From SXXH01 sp041165735 (GTDB lineage Bacteria; Planctomycetota; UBA1135; GCA-002686595), in contig JBKDQQ010000100.1 of assembly GCA_046341775.1 (NCBI GenBank), forward strand, positions 1 through 24,085: 24,085 nt of DNA, in the 5' to 3' direction. Made by a program: the position numbers and the translations under genes. Shown here piece by piece: positions 7,905 to 17,203 of the stretch. Every line of letters begins with the position of its first letter. Positions within the stretch are counted from its first letter, which is position 1. The notes below the pieces were generated by a model, which saw nothing but the letters and a program-made list of their open reading frames with translations, did not search any database and was not told the origin of the DNA.

Positions 7905-8420
7905 ATGTCCCAATCCCCCCTGGAAGACGCGCTGCCGCCGGTCCCGGACCGCGCGCGCGACGCCGGGCGCGACGAGCGCCGCGCGCGCATCCTCGATTTG
8001 GTGCGCGAACGCCGCATCAAGAGCCAGAGCGAGCTCGCCGAGCACCTCGCCGGGCATGGGATCCACTGCAACCAGGCGACGCTTTCGCGCGACCTGCGCG
8101 ACATGGGCCTCTTGAAGGGCCCCGATGGCTACCAACTGCCGCGCGAAGGCGCCTTGGCGGCGGACGACGCGGGACTGGCGCTGTACGGCGCCGTGCAGAG
8201 CTACCTCCAATCCGCGGTGGTCGCGGGCAACCTCGTCGTGCTGAAGACCCCGGTCGGCGCGGCCACCCCCTTCGCCGTGGCGCTCGACCGCGTCGGACTC
8301 GCCGATGTGCTGGGCACCATCGCAGGCGACGACACCGTGTTCGTCGCCACCGCCGGCGCGTCGGAAGCCAAGGTGCTCGCCAAGCGCCTGCTGGACCTGA
8401 AGGAGAAGCAGCGCCGATGA
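7905..8420 (+). CDS. argR: Arginine repressor ArgR
   Basis: 171 residues, slightly long for ArgR/AhrC (about 150) because of a Pro/Asp/Arg-rich N-terminal extension of some 25 residues. The winged helix domain covers about residues 24-80: ARILDLVRERRIKSQSELAE, then CNQATLSRDLRDMGLLK, with S61-R62-D63 in the recognition helix. The C-terminal hexamerisation and arginine-binding domain has NLVVLKTPVGAATPFAVALD and GTIAGDDTVFVAT (G137-T149), where the two aspartates bind arginine in known structures. It probably represses this operon when arginine is high, acting at the dyads upstream. The stop overlaps the argC ATG as ATGA, so repressor and enzymes share a transcript. No Shine-Dalgarno sequence precedes the ATG at 7905. 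Confidence 0.93.
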   Translation: MSQSPLEDALPPVPDRARDAGRDERRARILDLVRERRIKSQSELAEHLAGHGIHCNQATLSRDLRDMGLLKGPDGYQLPREGALAADDAGLALYGAVQSYLQSAVVAGNLVVLKTPVGAATPFAVALDRVGLADVLGTIAGDDTVFVATAGASEAKVLAKRLLDLKEKQRR

Positions 8421-9412
8421 AGGTCGTCGCGAAGAAGAAGGTCGCCGTGCTGGGCGCTTCGGGCTACACCGGACGCGAGCTGCACAGGCTGCTGGCGAAC
8501 CACCCGTCGCTCGAGCTGTCGGCGTTCTTGTCGTCGCGCATCGGCGAAGAGCCCGAAGCGCCGGAACTGCCGTGCGACGCGCCCGTCGGGCGCTTCGAGT
8601 GGGAGCGCCTCGACGGCGTGGAGGCGGTGTTCCTGTGCACGCCGCACCTCGCCAGCGCGCAGCTCGCGAAGGAGTGCCTGCAGCGCGGGCTGAAGGTGGT
8701 CGACCTGTCGGCCGACTTCCGCTTCCGCGACGCGCGGCTCTACCAGGCGACCTACGACCACGCTCATCCGGCTCCCGAGCTGCTCGCCGAAGCTGTCTAC
8801 GGCCTGACGGAGCGCGCGCGCGAAGCCGTGCGCGGCGCGCGCCTCGTGGCCAACCCGGGCTGCTACCCGACCTCGATCCTGCTGCCCTTGCTGCCGCTCC
8901 TCGAGCGCGGATTGGTCGCGCCCGGCACGATCGTGTGCGACAGCAAGAGCGGCGTCTCCGGCGCGGGCAAGAAGCCTTCGGCGCGCACGCATTTCGGCGC
9001 GTCGCACGAGAACTTCCTCGCCTACGGCGTGGCGTTCCACCGCCACGGCGCGGAGATCAAGTCGCAAAGCGGCGCCGAGGACCTCGTGTTCGTGCCGCAC
9101 CTGCTGCCGGTGTTCCGCGGCATCCTCTCGACGATCTACTTGAAGCCGGCCGCGGGCGCGACGGTCAAGGACCTGCGCGCGGCGCTCGTCGAGGCGTACG
9201 CGCACGAGCGCTTCGTCAAGGTATATCCGCGCGGCGTCCCCGAGCTCGACCGCGTGCAGCGCACCAACGAGTGCCACATCGCGCTCGAGCAGAACGGTTC
9301 GACGGTGGTCGTCGTCGGCGCCATCGACAACCTGCTCAAGGGCGCGTCGGGACAGGCGCTGCAGAACATGAACCTGATGCTCGGCCTCGGCGAGACGGAG
9401 GGCCTCGCGTGA
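8417..9412 (+). CDS. argC: N-acetyl-gamma-glutamyl-phosphate reductase
   Basis: 331 residues, normal for ArgC. Catalyses NADPH-dependent reduction of N-acetylglutamyl phosphate to the semialdehyde, step three of arginine synthesis, in the cytoplasm. The Rossmann motif GASGYTGREL is at residues 13-22, the catalytic cysteine is C149 in VANPGCYPTS, and DSKSGVSGAGKK, FVPHLLPVFRGI and NLLKGASGQALQNMNLM are standard family signatures. The ATG at 8417 overlaps the argR stop, and its TGA overlaps the argB GTG. Nothing unusual is seen. Confidence 0.96.
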   Translation: MKVVAKKKVAVLGASGYTGRELHRLLANHPSLELSAFLSSRIGEEPEAPELPCDAPVGRFEWERLDGVEAVFLCTPHLASAQLAKECLQRGLKVVDLSADFRFRDARLYQATYDHAHPAPELLAEAVYGLTERAREAVRGARLVANPGCYPTSILLPLLPLLERGLVAPGTIVCDSKSGVSGAGKKPSARTHFGASHENFLAYGVAFHRHGAEIKSQSGAEDLVFVPHLLPVFRGILSTIYLKPAAGATVKDLRAALVEAYAHERFVKVYPRGVPELDRVQRTNECHIALEQNGSTVVVVGAIDNLLKGASGQALQNMNLMLGLGETEGLA

Positions 9413-10209
9413 GGATCCTCGCCAAGATCGGCGGAGCGCAGCTCGAAGTGCCCGAGCGCCGCGCGCGGATGGCGCGCGCGGTGCGGCGCGCCATCGACGC
9501 GGGCCACGAAGTCGTGGTCGTGCACGGCGGCGGCAACCAGATCCGCGAACTGGGCAAGCGCCTCGGCATCCCCGAGCGCCAGCACCAGGGCCTGCGCGTC
9601 ACCGACGCGGAGACGGCCGACGTGGTGCTGATGGTGCTGGCGGGTCTCGTCAACAAGGCGCTGGTGCACGACCTGTGCGCCGCCGGAGTGCGCGCGGTCG
9701 GGTACGCCGGCGCGGACGCGCAGAGCTTCCATGTCGCCAAGCACGAGCCCGCGGGAACGGACATCGGCTACGTGGGGACGATCGCCAAGGTCGATCCCGC
9801 GCTGACCTTCGCCTTGCTGGAGCAGGGCTTCACGCCGACCATCGCCACTTCGGCGCCGCTCGCCGCCGGCGCGGCGGGGCCGCACGACCATTCGTACAAC
9901 GTCAACGCCGACCTGGCCGCCGGTCCGCTGGCCGCGGCGTTCCGCTGCGACGCGCTCCTGTTCCTGACGGACGTGCCCGGCGTGCTCGACGCATCGAAGA
10001 CGCGCTGCGCTTCGCTGACGCGCGCGCGCTGCGCCGAGCTCAAGGCCTCGGGCGTGGTCTCGGGCGGGATGATCCCGAAGGTCGACGCGGCGCTGGCCGC
10101 GCTCGACGCGCATCCGCGCGGCATCGTGAAGATCGCCCCCGCCGACGGGGACGACTGCGTGCTGCGCGCCCTCGCGGACGATGTCGGCACGCGCTTCCTC
10201 GCGTCCTGA
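9409..10209 (+). CDS. argB: Acetylglutamate kinase
   Basis: 266 residues from a GTG at 9409 that overlaps the argC stop as GTGA; no in-frame ATG or GTG lies close upstream, so the start is well supported. Phosphorylates N-acetylglutamate, step two of the pathway. Motifs: KIGGA at the very N-terminus, VVVVHGGGNQI (phosphate binding), HQGLRVTDAETADVVLMVLAG, YNVNADLAAG (substrate binding), FLTDVPGVLD and SGGMIPKVDAAL (ATP site, conserved Lys). The protein starts directly at the first beta strand, like the E. coli enzyme, and lacks the extra N-terminal helix used by arginine-inhibited hexameric forms. Confidence 0.95.
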   Translation: MRILAKIGGAQLEVPERRARMARAVRRAIDAGHEVVVVHGGGNQIRELGKRLGIPERQHQGLRVTDAETADVVLMVLAGLVNKALVHDLCAAGVRAVGYAGADAQSFHVAKHEPAGTDIGYVGTIAKVDPALTFALLEQGFTPTIATSAPLAAGAAGPHDHSYNVNADLAAGPLAAAFRCDALLFLTDVPGVLDASKTRCASLTRARCAELKASGVVSGGMIPKVDAALAALDAHPRGIVKIAPADGDDCVLRALADDVGTRFLAS

Positions 10210-10219
10210 ATACTTGACA
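10202..10219 (-). repeat. Copy C of the 18-bp NGTC-N10-GACA dyad
   Basis: CGTCCTGAATACTTGACA spans the argB stop codon and most of the 22-bp argB-argD gap. On the minus strand it reads CTGTCAAGTATTC, matching copies A and B closely. Its CTTGAC is only about 15 nt from the argD ATG, so it cannot serve as a normal -35 box for argD. Confidence 0.4.
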
Positions 10220-10231
10220 GGCAAGGCGACC

Positions 10232-11470
10232 ATGCAAGGCACACTACCCACCGCCGTCCAATCCGCCGTCCAGCCCGCCCCGTCGACGCACGCGCTCGAC
10301 GCGCACGTGGTCAAGACATACGGACGCAGCCGGGAAGTCTTCGTCGACGGCTGCGGCGCGCATGTGCGCACCGCCGAAGGCCGCGTGTTCCTCGACTTCC
10401 TCGGCGGCATCGCGGTGTCGGCCCTGGGCCACGCGCATCCGCGCCTCGTCGAAGCGCTGCGCGACCAGGTCGGCAAGCTGGTCCACACCAGCAACCTGTA
10501 CCGCCATCCGTACACGGAGGAGGTGGCGACGCGCCTGGCGCGCTTGACCGGACTCGAGGCCATGTTCTTCGCCAACAGCGGCGCCGAGGCCAACGAATGC
10601 GCGCTGAAGCTGTCGCGCAAGTGGCAGCGCCTGCAAGGCCGGCCTGAGCGCACGAACTTCCTCGCCCTCGAAGGCGGCTTCCACGGCCGCACGATGGGCG
10701 CCTTGTCGGTGACGCACTCGAAGAAGTACCGCGAGGCGTTCGAGCCGCTGGTGCCGTGCTGCGCGTGGGTCGCGCCCAACGACGCGACCGCGCTGGAACA
10801 GGCGCTGGAGACGATCCGCCCCGCGGCCTTCATCATGGAGCCGATCCAAGGCGAGGCCGGGGTGCGCGACCTGTCGCACGACTACCTGCGCGCCGCGCGC
10901 GAACTTTGCACGCGGACCGGCACCGTGCTCGTGCACGACGAGGTGCAGGCCGGTTGCGGCCGCACCGGCACCTTCCTCGCGGGCGCGCAGGCCGGCGTGC
11001 TGCCCGACGTGGCGACGCTCGCCAAGCCGATCGCCGGCGGCCTGCCGATGGGCGTGTGCGCCGTCGCCGAGCCCTTCGTCGACACGCTGCAGCCGGGCGA
11101 CCACGGCACCACCTTCGGCGGCGGCCCGCTGGCGCTGCGCGCGGCGCTGGTGTTCCTCGAAGAGTTGGAGGAGCGCGGCTTGATGCGCGCCGTCGAGGAG
11201 CGCGGCTCGCAGCTGCGGCGCGGACTCGAGGCGCTGCAGGCGCGCCACGCGGAGATCGTGGAGCTGCGCGGCCGCGGCCTGATCCAGGGCGTGCGCCTCT
11301 CGCGCGGCGCCGAGGAGCTGCAGAAGGCCCTCCACGAGAACGGCCTGCTGGCCAACCGCACCGGCGGCGACACGATCCGCCTGCTGCCGCCCTTCGTCGT
11401 CACCGAGGACGACGTGTCCAAGGCGCTGGACATCTTCGCCAAGAGCCTCTCGGAGACCTTGGCCGCCTGA
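10232..11470 (+). CDS. argD: Acetylornithine aminotransferase
   Basis: 412 residues; class III PLP aminotransferase converting N-acetylglutamate semialdehyde to N-acetylornithine, step four. Visible motifs: GRVFLDFLGGIAVSALGHAHP, FFANSGAEANECALKLSRK (cofactor phosphate), GGFHGRTMGALSVT, IMEPIQGEAGV, LVHDEVQAGCGRTG (Asp pairing with PLP nitrogen) and TLAKPIAGGLPMG with the Schiff-base lysine near K265. HGTTFGGGPLA and IRLLPPFVV complete the family pattern. I start at the ATG at 10232, preceded by AAGGCGA; an in-frame ATG at 10181 would overlap argB by 29 bases and is unlikely. Ornithine aminotransferases are similar, but the operon decides for ArgD. Confidence 0.94.
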   Translation: MQGTLPTAVQSAVQPAPSTHALDAHVVKTYGRSREVFVDGCGAHVRTAEGRVFLDFLGGIAVSALGHAHPRLVEALRDQVGKLVHTSNLYRHPYTEEVATRLARLTGLEAMFFANSGAEANECALKLSRKWQRLQGRPERTNFLALEGGFHGRTMGALSVTHSKKYREAFEPLVPCCAWVAPNDATALEQALETIRPAAFIMEPIQGEAGVRDLSHDYLRAARELCTRTGTVLVHDEVQAGCGRTGTFLAGAQAGVLPDVATLAKPIAGGLPMGVCAVAEPFVDTLQPGDHGTTFGGGPLALRAALVFLEELEERGLMRAVEERGSQLRRGLEALQARHAEIVELRGRGLIQGVRLSRGAEELQKALHENGLLANRTGGDTIRLLPPFVVTEDDVSKALDIFAKSLSETLAA

Positions 11471-11505
11471 TCCGCCCACGCCCCCGGGAGTCGCACGCGT
11501 CCGGA

Positions 11506-11522
11506 GATCCTCGCGGAGGATC
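11506..11522. promoter_or_regulatory. 17-bp palindrome in the argD-argF gap
   Basis: GATCCTC-GCG-GAGGATC is a perfect 7-bp inverted repeat around a 3-nt centre, 36 bp after the argD stop. It could be a second operator within the operon or a small RNA hairpin. Its core 13 bases recur at 7672-7684. Confidence 0.45.
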
Positions 11523-11526
11523 GGAG

Positions 11527-11569
11527 CGCGGCGGGAACCCCGGTCGGGCGCCGCTTCGTTCCCGCCGCG
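11527..11569 (+). promoter_or_regulatory. 12-bp stem-loop in the argF leader, possible terminator or attenuator
   Basis: CGCGGCGGGAAC (11527-11538) and GTTCCCGCCGCG (11558-11569) are perfectly complementary, enclosing 19 nt that include CCC-GGTC-GGG. This is one of the strongest stems in the window. It ends 28 nt before the argF ATG. No T-run follows, so simple intrinsic termination is unlikely; attenuation, RNA processing or partial polarity is possible. Confidence 0.5.
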
Positions 11570-11597
11570 TCGTCCGCAGATCGAGAGACAGACAACG

Positions 11598-12572
11598 ATG
11601 CCCGTCATCCTGACCCCCGCCCGTCCCCCGCAAGCCTTCGGCCGCCTCGCCAAGAAGGACCTGCTCACCATCCAGCAACTCGGCCCCGGCGACGTGGAGA
11701 CCATCTTCGCCACCGCGGCGGAGTTGAAGAAGAACCGCGAGCAGCACAACGCGCTGCTCAAGGGCAAGCGCCTCGCCATGATCTTCGAGAAGGACTCGCT
11801 GCGCACGCGCTTCACCTTCGACGTGGGCATGCAGGACCTCGGCGGCAGCGCCGTGTTCATGGACCACCGCGACGCGCGCCTCGGCCAGCGCGAGGCGGTC
11901 AAGGACATGGCGAGGAACCTCGAGCGCTGGGTGCACGGCATCGTCGCGCGCACCTACAAGCACCGCGCCGTCGAGGAGCTCGCGGCCAACTGCGGCATCC
12001 CCGTGATCAACGGCCTGACCGACTACCTGCATCCCTGCCAGGCGCTGTCGGACCTGTTCACGCTGCACGAGCGCTTCGGCTCCGTGAAGGGCCGTCGGGT
12101 GGTGTACGTCGGCGACGGCAACAACACCTGCCACTCGCTGATGCACGTCTGCGCGCTGATGGGCGCGCACATCGTCGTGTGCTCGCCCGAGGGCTACGAG
12201 CCCAACGCGCGCGTCGTCAGCGAGGCGATGATCATGGCGCGCGAGTCCGGGTCGGACGTCGAGATCGTCAACGACCCCGAGGAGGCGGTGCGCGGCGCGG
12301 ACGCGGTCTACACGGACGTGTGGGCGAGCATGGGCCAGGAGGACGAGACCGAGGAGCGCGCCTCGATCTTCGAGCAGTACCGCGTCGACGAGGAGATGAT
12401 GGCGCTCGCCAAGCCCGACTGCGCGTTCATGCACTGCCTGCCCGCGCACCGCGGCCAGGAAGTGACCTCCCCGGTGATCGACGGCCCGAACTCGATCGTC
12501 TTCGACATCGCCGAGAACCGGCTGCACATCCAGAAGGCCATCCTCGTGCTGCTCATGGGAGCGAAGGGCTGA
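11598..12572 (+). CDS. argF: Ornithine carbamoyltransferase
   Basis: 324 residues. Transfers the carbamoyl group from carbamoyl phosphate to ornithine, giving citrulline, step six. The carbamoyl-phosphate loop reads EKDSLRTRFTFDVGMQ (about 64-79), with SLRTR where many enzymes have STRTR. HPCQALSDL (about 145-153), VYVGDGNNTCHS, DVWASMGQED (ornithine-binding SMG loop) and FMHCLPAHRGQEV (catalytic Cys of HCLP) are all present. The SMG loop favours ornithine over acetylornithine as substrate, consistent with ArgJ freeing ornithine. It follows a structured 127-bp gap after argD and is followed after 1 nt by the DinB-like gene. Confidence 0.94.
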   Translation: MPVILTPARPPQAFGRLAKKDLLTIQQLGPGDVETIFATAAELKKNREQHNALLKGKRLAMIFEKDSLRTRFTFDVGMQDLGGSAVFMDHRDARLGQREAVKDMARNLERWVHGIVARTYKHRAVEELAANCGIPVINGLTDYLHPCQALSDLFTLHERFGSVKGRRVVYVGDGNNTCHSLMHVCALMGAHIVVCSPEGYEPNARVVSEAMIMARESGSDVEIVNDPEEAVRGADAVYTDVWASMGQEDETEERASIFEQYRVDEEMMALAKPDCAFMHCLPAHRGQEVTSPVIDGPNSIVFDIAENRLHIQKAILVLLMGAKG

Positions 12573-12573
12573 C

Positions 12574-13074
12574 ATGGCCGGACTGCAGGAGTTCGCGCTC
12601 GACTGGGCGCACCACCGTTCGGAGACGCTCAAGCTGCTCTCCGCGCTCGACGACGCCTCGCTGGCGACGCGCGTCGACGCGCACGGCGGCCGCACGCTCG
12701 GCCGCATCGCCTGGCACCTCGCGCAGACGCTGCCCGAGATGCTCGGCATGGCCGGCATCCACATCGCGGGCCCCGCGGCGGACGAACCGGCGCCCGCCAG
12801 CGCGGCTGCGATCGTCGCGGCGTACGACAAGGCGAGCGCGCAGGTCGCGCCCGCGGTGCAGGCCGCCTGGGCCGACGCCGACCTGGCCGGGACGATCCCC
12901 ATGTACGGACAGGAATGGCCGCGGCGCCTCGTGCTCTCCGGCCTCATGTACCACGAGTCGCACCACCGCGGGCAGATGACCGTGCTGATGCGCCAGGCCG
13001 GGCTCAAGGTGCCCGGCGTCTTCGGTCCGGCCCGCGAGGAGTGGGCCGCCTACGGCATGCCGACGCAGGACTGA
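12574..13074 (+). CDS. DinB/YfiT-like four-helix metalloprotein inside the arginine operon
   Basis: 166 residues, predominantly helical and cytoplasmic. A DinB-type histidine triad is visible: H48 in RIAWHLAQT and H127/H131 in MYHESHHRGQM, the usual metal-binding layout of DinB/YfiT proteins, many of which are thiol-dependent transferases or metal hydrolases of unknown substrate. The C-terminus GPAREEWAAYG is also typical. The ATG lies 1 nt after the argF stop, so it is certainly in the operon, between argF and argG. No known arginine step needs it. It could act in metal-dependent detoxification, or be a passenger; function cannot be stated. Confidence 0.8.
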   Translation: MAGLQEFALDWAHHRSETLKLLSALDDASLATRVDAHGGRTLGRIAWHLAQTLPEMLGMAGIHIAGPAADEPAPASAAAIVAAYDKASAQVAPAVQAAWADADLAGTIPMYGQEWPRRLVLSGLMYHESHHRGQMTVLMRQAGLKVPGVFGPAREEWAAYGMPTQD

Positions 13075-13139
13075 GCGCGGCCGCGTTCCTTCATCCTCCC
13101 CTCACGCAAGACACCCAAGCTGGATCCCGACCAACCATC

Positions 13140-14422
<1,283 letters not shown>

Positions 14423-14426
<4 letters not shown>

Positions 14427-15895
14427 CGCAGGTCGCGGGCGGACAGGGCGCGAAGCCCGGAGATCAGGGCGCCAAGCCCGAATCGCAGGGCGCCAAGCTC
14501 TGGGGCGGGCGCTTCGCGGGCGAGCAGGACCCGCGCTTCGAGACCTTCAACCGCAGCCTGCCGTTCGACCGGCGGCTGTGGGCCGAGGATGTCGTGGGCA
14601 GCATCGCGTGGGCGGGCGCTCTGCACGGCGCCGGCGTGCTGACGGCCGAGGAGGCCAAGGGCATCGTCGGCGCGCTCGAGGCGATCGGCGCCGAACTCGA
14701 CCGCGATCCTTCGCCGCTGGCGTCGTCGACGGCGGAGGACGTGCACGCCTTCGTCGAGGCCGCGCTCTTCGCGCGCGTCGGCGACCTCGCCAAGAAGCTG
14801 CACACCGGCCGCTCGCGCAACGACCAGGTCGCGACCGACTTGAAGTTGTGGTGTCGCGCGGCCGGGGCCAGCCTCGAGGCCGCGCTGGCGGAGGCGATGA
14901 CCGCGCTGGTGGCGATCGCCGAGCGGCACGCGGCGACGCCCATGCCGGGCTACACGCACCTGCAACGGGCGCAGGTCGTCACCGCCGGCCACCACGCCCT
15001 GGCCTACGTCGAGATGCTCGAGCGCGACCGCACCCGCATCGTGGACGCCCTGGCGCGCATGGACACCTGCCCGCTCGGCAGCGGCGCGCTCGCCGGGACG
15101 GCCTTCGCGATCGACCGCGAGGAGCTGGCCGCCTCGCTGGGCTTCGGCTCGCCCACATCCAACAGCCTCGACGCCGTCAGCGACCGCGACCATGTCAGCG
15201 AGCTCGCCTTCGCATGCGCGATGGTCGGCGTCCACATCTCGCGGCTCGCGGAGGATTGGATCTTCTTCGCCTCCACCGAGGCGCGCTTCCTCGCGATGTC
15301 GGACGCGATCAGCACCGGCAGCTCGCTCATGCCGCAGAAGAAGAACCCCGATGCGCTGGAACTGCTGCGCGGCAAGTGCGGACGCCTCGTCGGACGCCTC
15401 GTGGGCACGCTCGTCATGCAGAAGGGCATCCCGCTCGCGTACGACAAGGACCTGCAGGAGGACAAGGAGGCGCTCTTCGAGGTCGTCGACACGACGAGGG
15501 AGTGCCTCGCGATCTGCGCCATCGTGGCGCGCAACGTCGAGTACGACGCGCGCCGCTGCCTCGCGGAGAGTTCCAAGGGCCACCTCAACGCCACGGACCT
15601 CGCCGACCTCCTCGTGCGGCGCGGCACGCCGTTCCGCCACGCGCACGAGCTCGCCGGCAGGGCGGTGCGCCTCGCCCTCGAGCGCGGCTGCGAAGTCGAG
15701 GGACTGCCGAAGGACTTGCGCGACGAGCTGATGCCGCAGCTCGCCGACATCTCCGACGCCCAGCTCGGCGTCGAACTTTCGCCCCAAGCCTGCCTCGCGC
15801 GCCGCGCCGCGCATGGCGGCACATCCCCCGCGCGCGTCGTCGAACAAGTGAAGCTTTGGAAGGAGCGCCTCGCCTCGTGGAACAGCCCATCCTGA
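14423..15895 (+). CDS. argH: Argininosuccinate lyase with a tandem-repeat N-terminus
   Basis: 490 residues; the family is about 460. Splits argininosuccinate into arginine and fumarate, the last step. Core motifs: KLWGGRF (25-31), HTGRSRNDQVATD (127-139), PGYTHLQRAQ (catalytic His about H179), and the fumarase/lyase signature GSSLMPQKKNPD (299-310) with its catalytic Ser. The GTG at 14423 overlaps the argG stop. About 24 residues precede the conserved KLWGGRF and are made of QGAK-containing heptads coded by 21-bp tandem repeats. No other start codon lies close to KLWGGRF. The 3' end overlaps argJ by 19 nt. Confidence 0.95.
14444..14506 (+). repeat. Three tandem 21-bp units at the start of argH
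   Basis: Units beginning at 14444, 14465 and 14486 each start with CAGGGCGC and AAG, coding QGAKPGD, QGAKPES and QGAKLWG. The last unit merges with the conserved KLWGGRF start of ArgH, so the extension looks built by in-frame duplication of the 5' end. Confidence 0.75.
15858..15865 (+). promoter_or_regulatory. Ribosome binding site GGAAGGAG of argJ
   Basis: A strong Shine-Dalgarno sequence inside the end of argH, 11 nt before the GTG at 15877. It is among the clearest in the window and supports the GTG start of argJ, for which no ATG is available. Confidence 0.6.
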
Positions 15896-17097
15896 ATCGC
15901 GGTCGCGTCAGCGACCCTCGTCCCGTCCTGCCCGCGGGCTTCAAGGCCTCCGCGGTCCATGCCGGCATCCGCGCCAAGAAGAGCAAGCTCGACCTCGGCT
16001 TCGTCGTCGCGCCGGAAGCCCTGCCCGCGGCCGCCATCTACACCACGAACAAGCTCGTGGGAGCGCACGTCACCGTGTGCCGCGAGTCGCTCGCCAAGTC
16101 CGGCGGCCTCGTGCGCGCGCTGCTCGTCAACAGCGGCAACGCCAACTGCTCGACGGGCGAGGCGGGCCTCGAGGACGCCCGCGCGGTGCAGCGCGCGGTG
16201 GCCGAGCTGGTCGGCTGCCCGCCCGAACAGGTGCTGTTCATGAGCACCGGCGTGATCGGCGCGCGCCTGCCCATGGAGAAGCTGCTCGCCGCGCTGCCGA
16301 ACCTCGTCGGCACCGCCTCCGAGCGGGGCCTCGGCGACTTCGCCACCGCCATCATGACCACCGACCTCGTGCCGAAGGTGCGCACGGTCGCCGTCGAGGA
16401 CAAGAGCGGCGCGCCCTTCCGCGTCACCGGCGTCGCCAAGGGCTCGGGCATGATCCACCCGAACATGGCGACGATGCTCGGCTACCTCTTCACCGACGCC
16501 GCCTTGCCCAAGGAACCGCACGCCTTCCTGCGCAAGGTCGCCGACCGCAGCTTCCACCGCCTGACCGTCGACGGCGACACCTCGCCCAACGACACCGTGC
16601 TCCTGTGGAGCAGCCGGGTCGGCTCCGCTCCGACCTCGGAGGAGCTGCTCGCGCGCACCGTGACCGACGTCGCGCAGGAACTGTGCCGCACGATCGCGGC
16701 CGACGGCGAAGGCGCCACGCGCCTCATGACCGTCCAGGTGCTCGGCGCCCCCAGCGAAGCCGCCGCCACCCAAGTCGCGCGCACCATCGCCACCAGCCCC
16801 CTGACGAAGACCGCCGTCCACGGCCGCGACCCGAACTGGGGCCGCATCCTCGCCGCCGCCGGCCGCAGCGGCATCGACTTCGACACCACGAAGGCCCGCG
16901 TCTGGATCGGCGACGCCGACGTCTACTCGGACGGCAAGCCCCACCCCGAGAACGAGAAGGAGGCGCACTTGCACCTCCTCAACAACCACGAGGTGGTGCT
17001 GGGCGTCGACTTGGCGGTGGGCAGCGCGCAGGCGGAGGCTTGGACCTGCGACTTCTCGAACGACTACGTGAGGATCAACGCGGACTACCGCTCCTGA
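15877..17097 (+). CDS. argJ: Bifunctional ornithine acetyltransferase/N-acetylglutamate synthase
   Basis: 406 residues from a GTG at 15877. Moves the acetyl group from N-acetylornithine to glutamate, and in bifunctional forms can also use acetyl-CoA, so it can both start and recycle the pathway. The self-cleavage site is present: GMIHPNMATMLGYLFTDA, cut before T199, which becomes the nucleophile of the beta chain. LLVNSGNANCSTGEAG, STGVIGARLPMEK (oxyanion region) and DPNWGRILAAAGRSG are also standard. Whether it is mono- or bifunctional is not decidable from motifs; absence of argA and argE in the cluster favours, but does not prove, bifunctionality. Its TGA (17095-17097) overlaps the first bases of the inverted repeat that follows. 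Confidence 0.95.
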   Translation: MEQPILNRGRVSDPRPVLPAGFKASAVHAGIRAKKSKLDLGFVVAPEALPAAAIYTTNKLVGAHVTVCRESLAKSGGLVRALLVNSGNANCSTGEAGLEDARAVQRAVAELVGCPPEQVLFMSTGVIGARLPMEKLLAALPNLVGTASERGLGDFATAIMTTDLVPKVRTVAVEDKSGAPFRVTGVAKGSGMIHPNMATMLGYLFTDAALPKEPHAFLRKVADRSFHRLTVDGDTSPNDTVLLWSSRVGSAPTSEELLARTVTDVAQELCRTIAADGEGATRLMTVQVLGAPSEAAATQVARTIATSPLTKTAVHGRDPNWGRILAAAGRSGIDFDTTKARVWIGDADVYSDGKPHPENEKEAHLHLLNNHEVVLGVDLAVGSAQAEAWTCDFSNDYVRINADYRS

Positions 17098-17119
17098 TGC
17101 TGGTCCCGCTCATTGTGCG
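17096..17119 (+). repeat. Left inverted repeat (copy X)
   Basis: GATGCTGG, TCCCGC, TCATTGTGCG. It matches the reverse complement of 17623-17646 at 21 of 24 positions and begins within the argJ stop codon. Confidence 0.6.
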
Positions 17120-17181
17120 CGCGATGCGCCGCTGACTGCCACGCTGCGCGCGGCTCGAGCGTCCTTTCCCATGGAGGGACA

Positions 17182-17203
17182 CCGCCAGGCCTCGGCCTGG
17201 CGG
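17182..17203 (+). terminator. Perfect 9-bp hairpin after argJ
   Basis: CCGCCAGGC, loop CTCG, GCCTGGCGG, 85 bp after the argJ stop. The stem is strong but no T-run follows. It is the best candidate for ending the arginine transcript; it may equally be structure belonging to the putative element. Confidence 0.42.

Noticed and set aside
10181..10231. Upstream in-frame ATG at 10181 for argD
   Set aside because: It would overlap argB by 29 bases and add residues not typical of ArgD; the ATG at 10232 has AAGGCGA ahead of it and a normal N-terminus.
12915..13139. N-terminal extension of argG over the DinB-like gene
   Set aside because: The frame is open by chance; the extension is Arg/Ala-rich, and the enzyme's conserved start is MAKNKVVLAYSGGLDTS at 13140.
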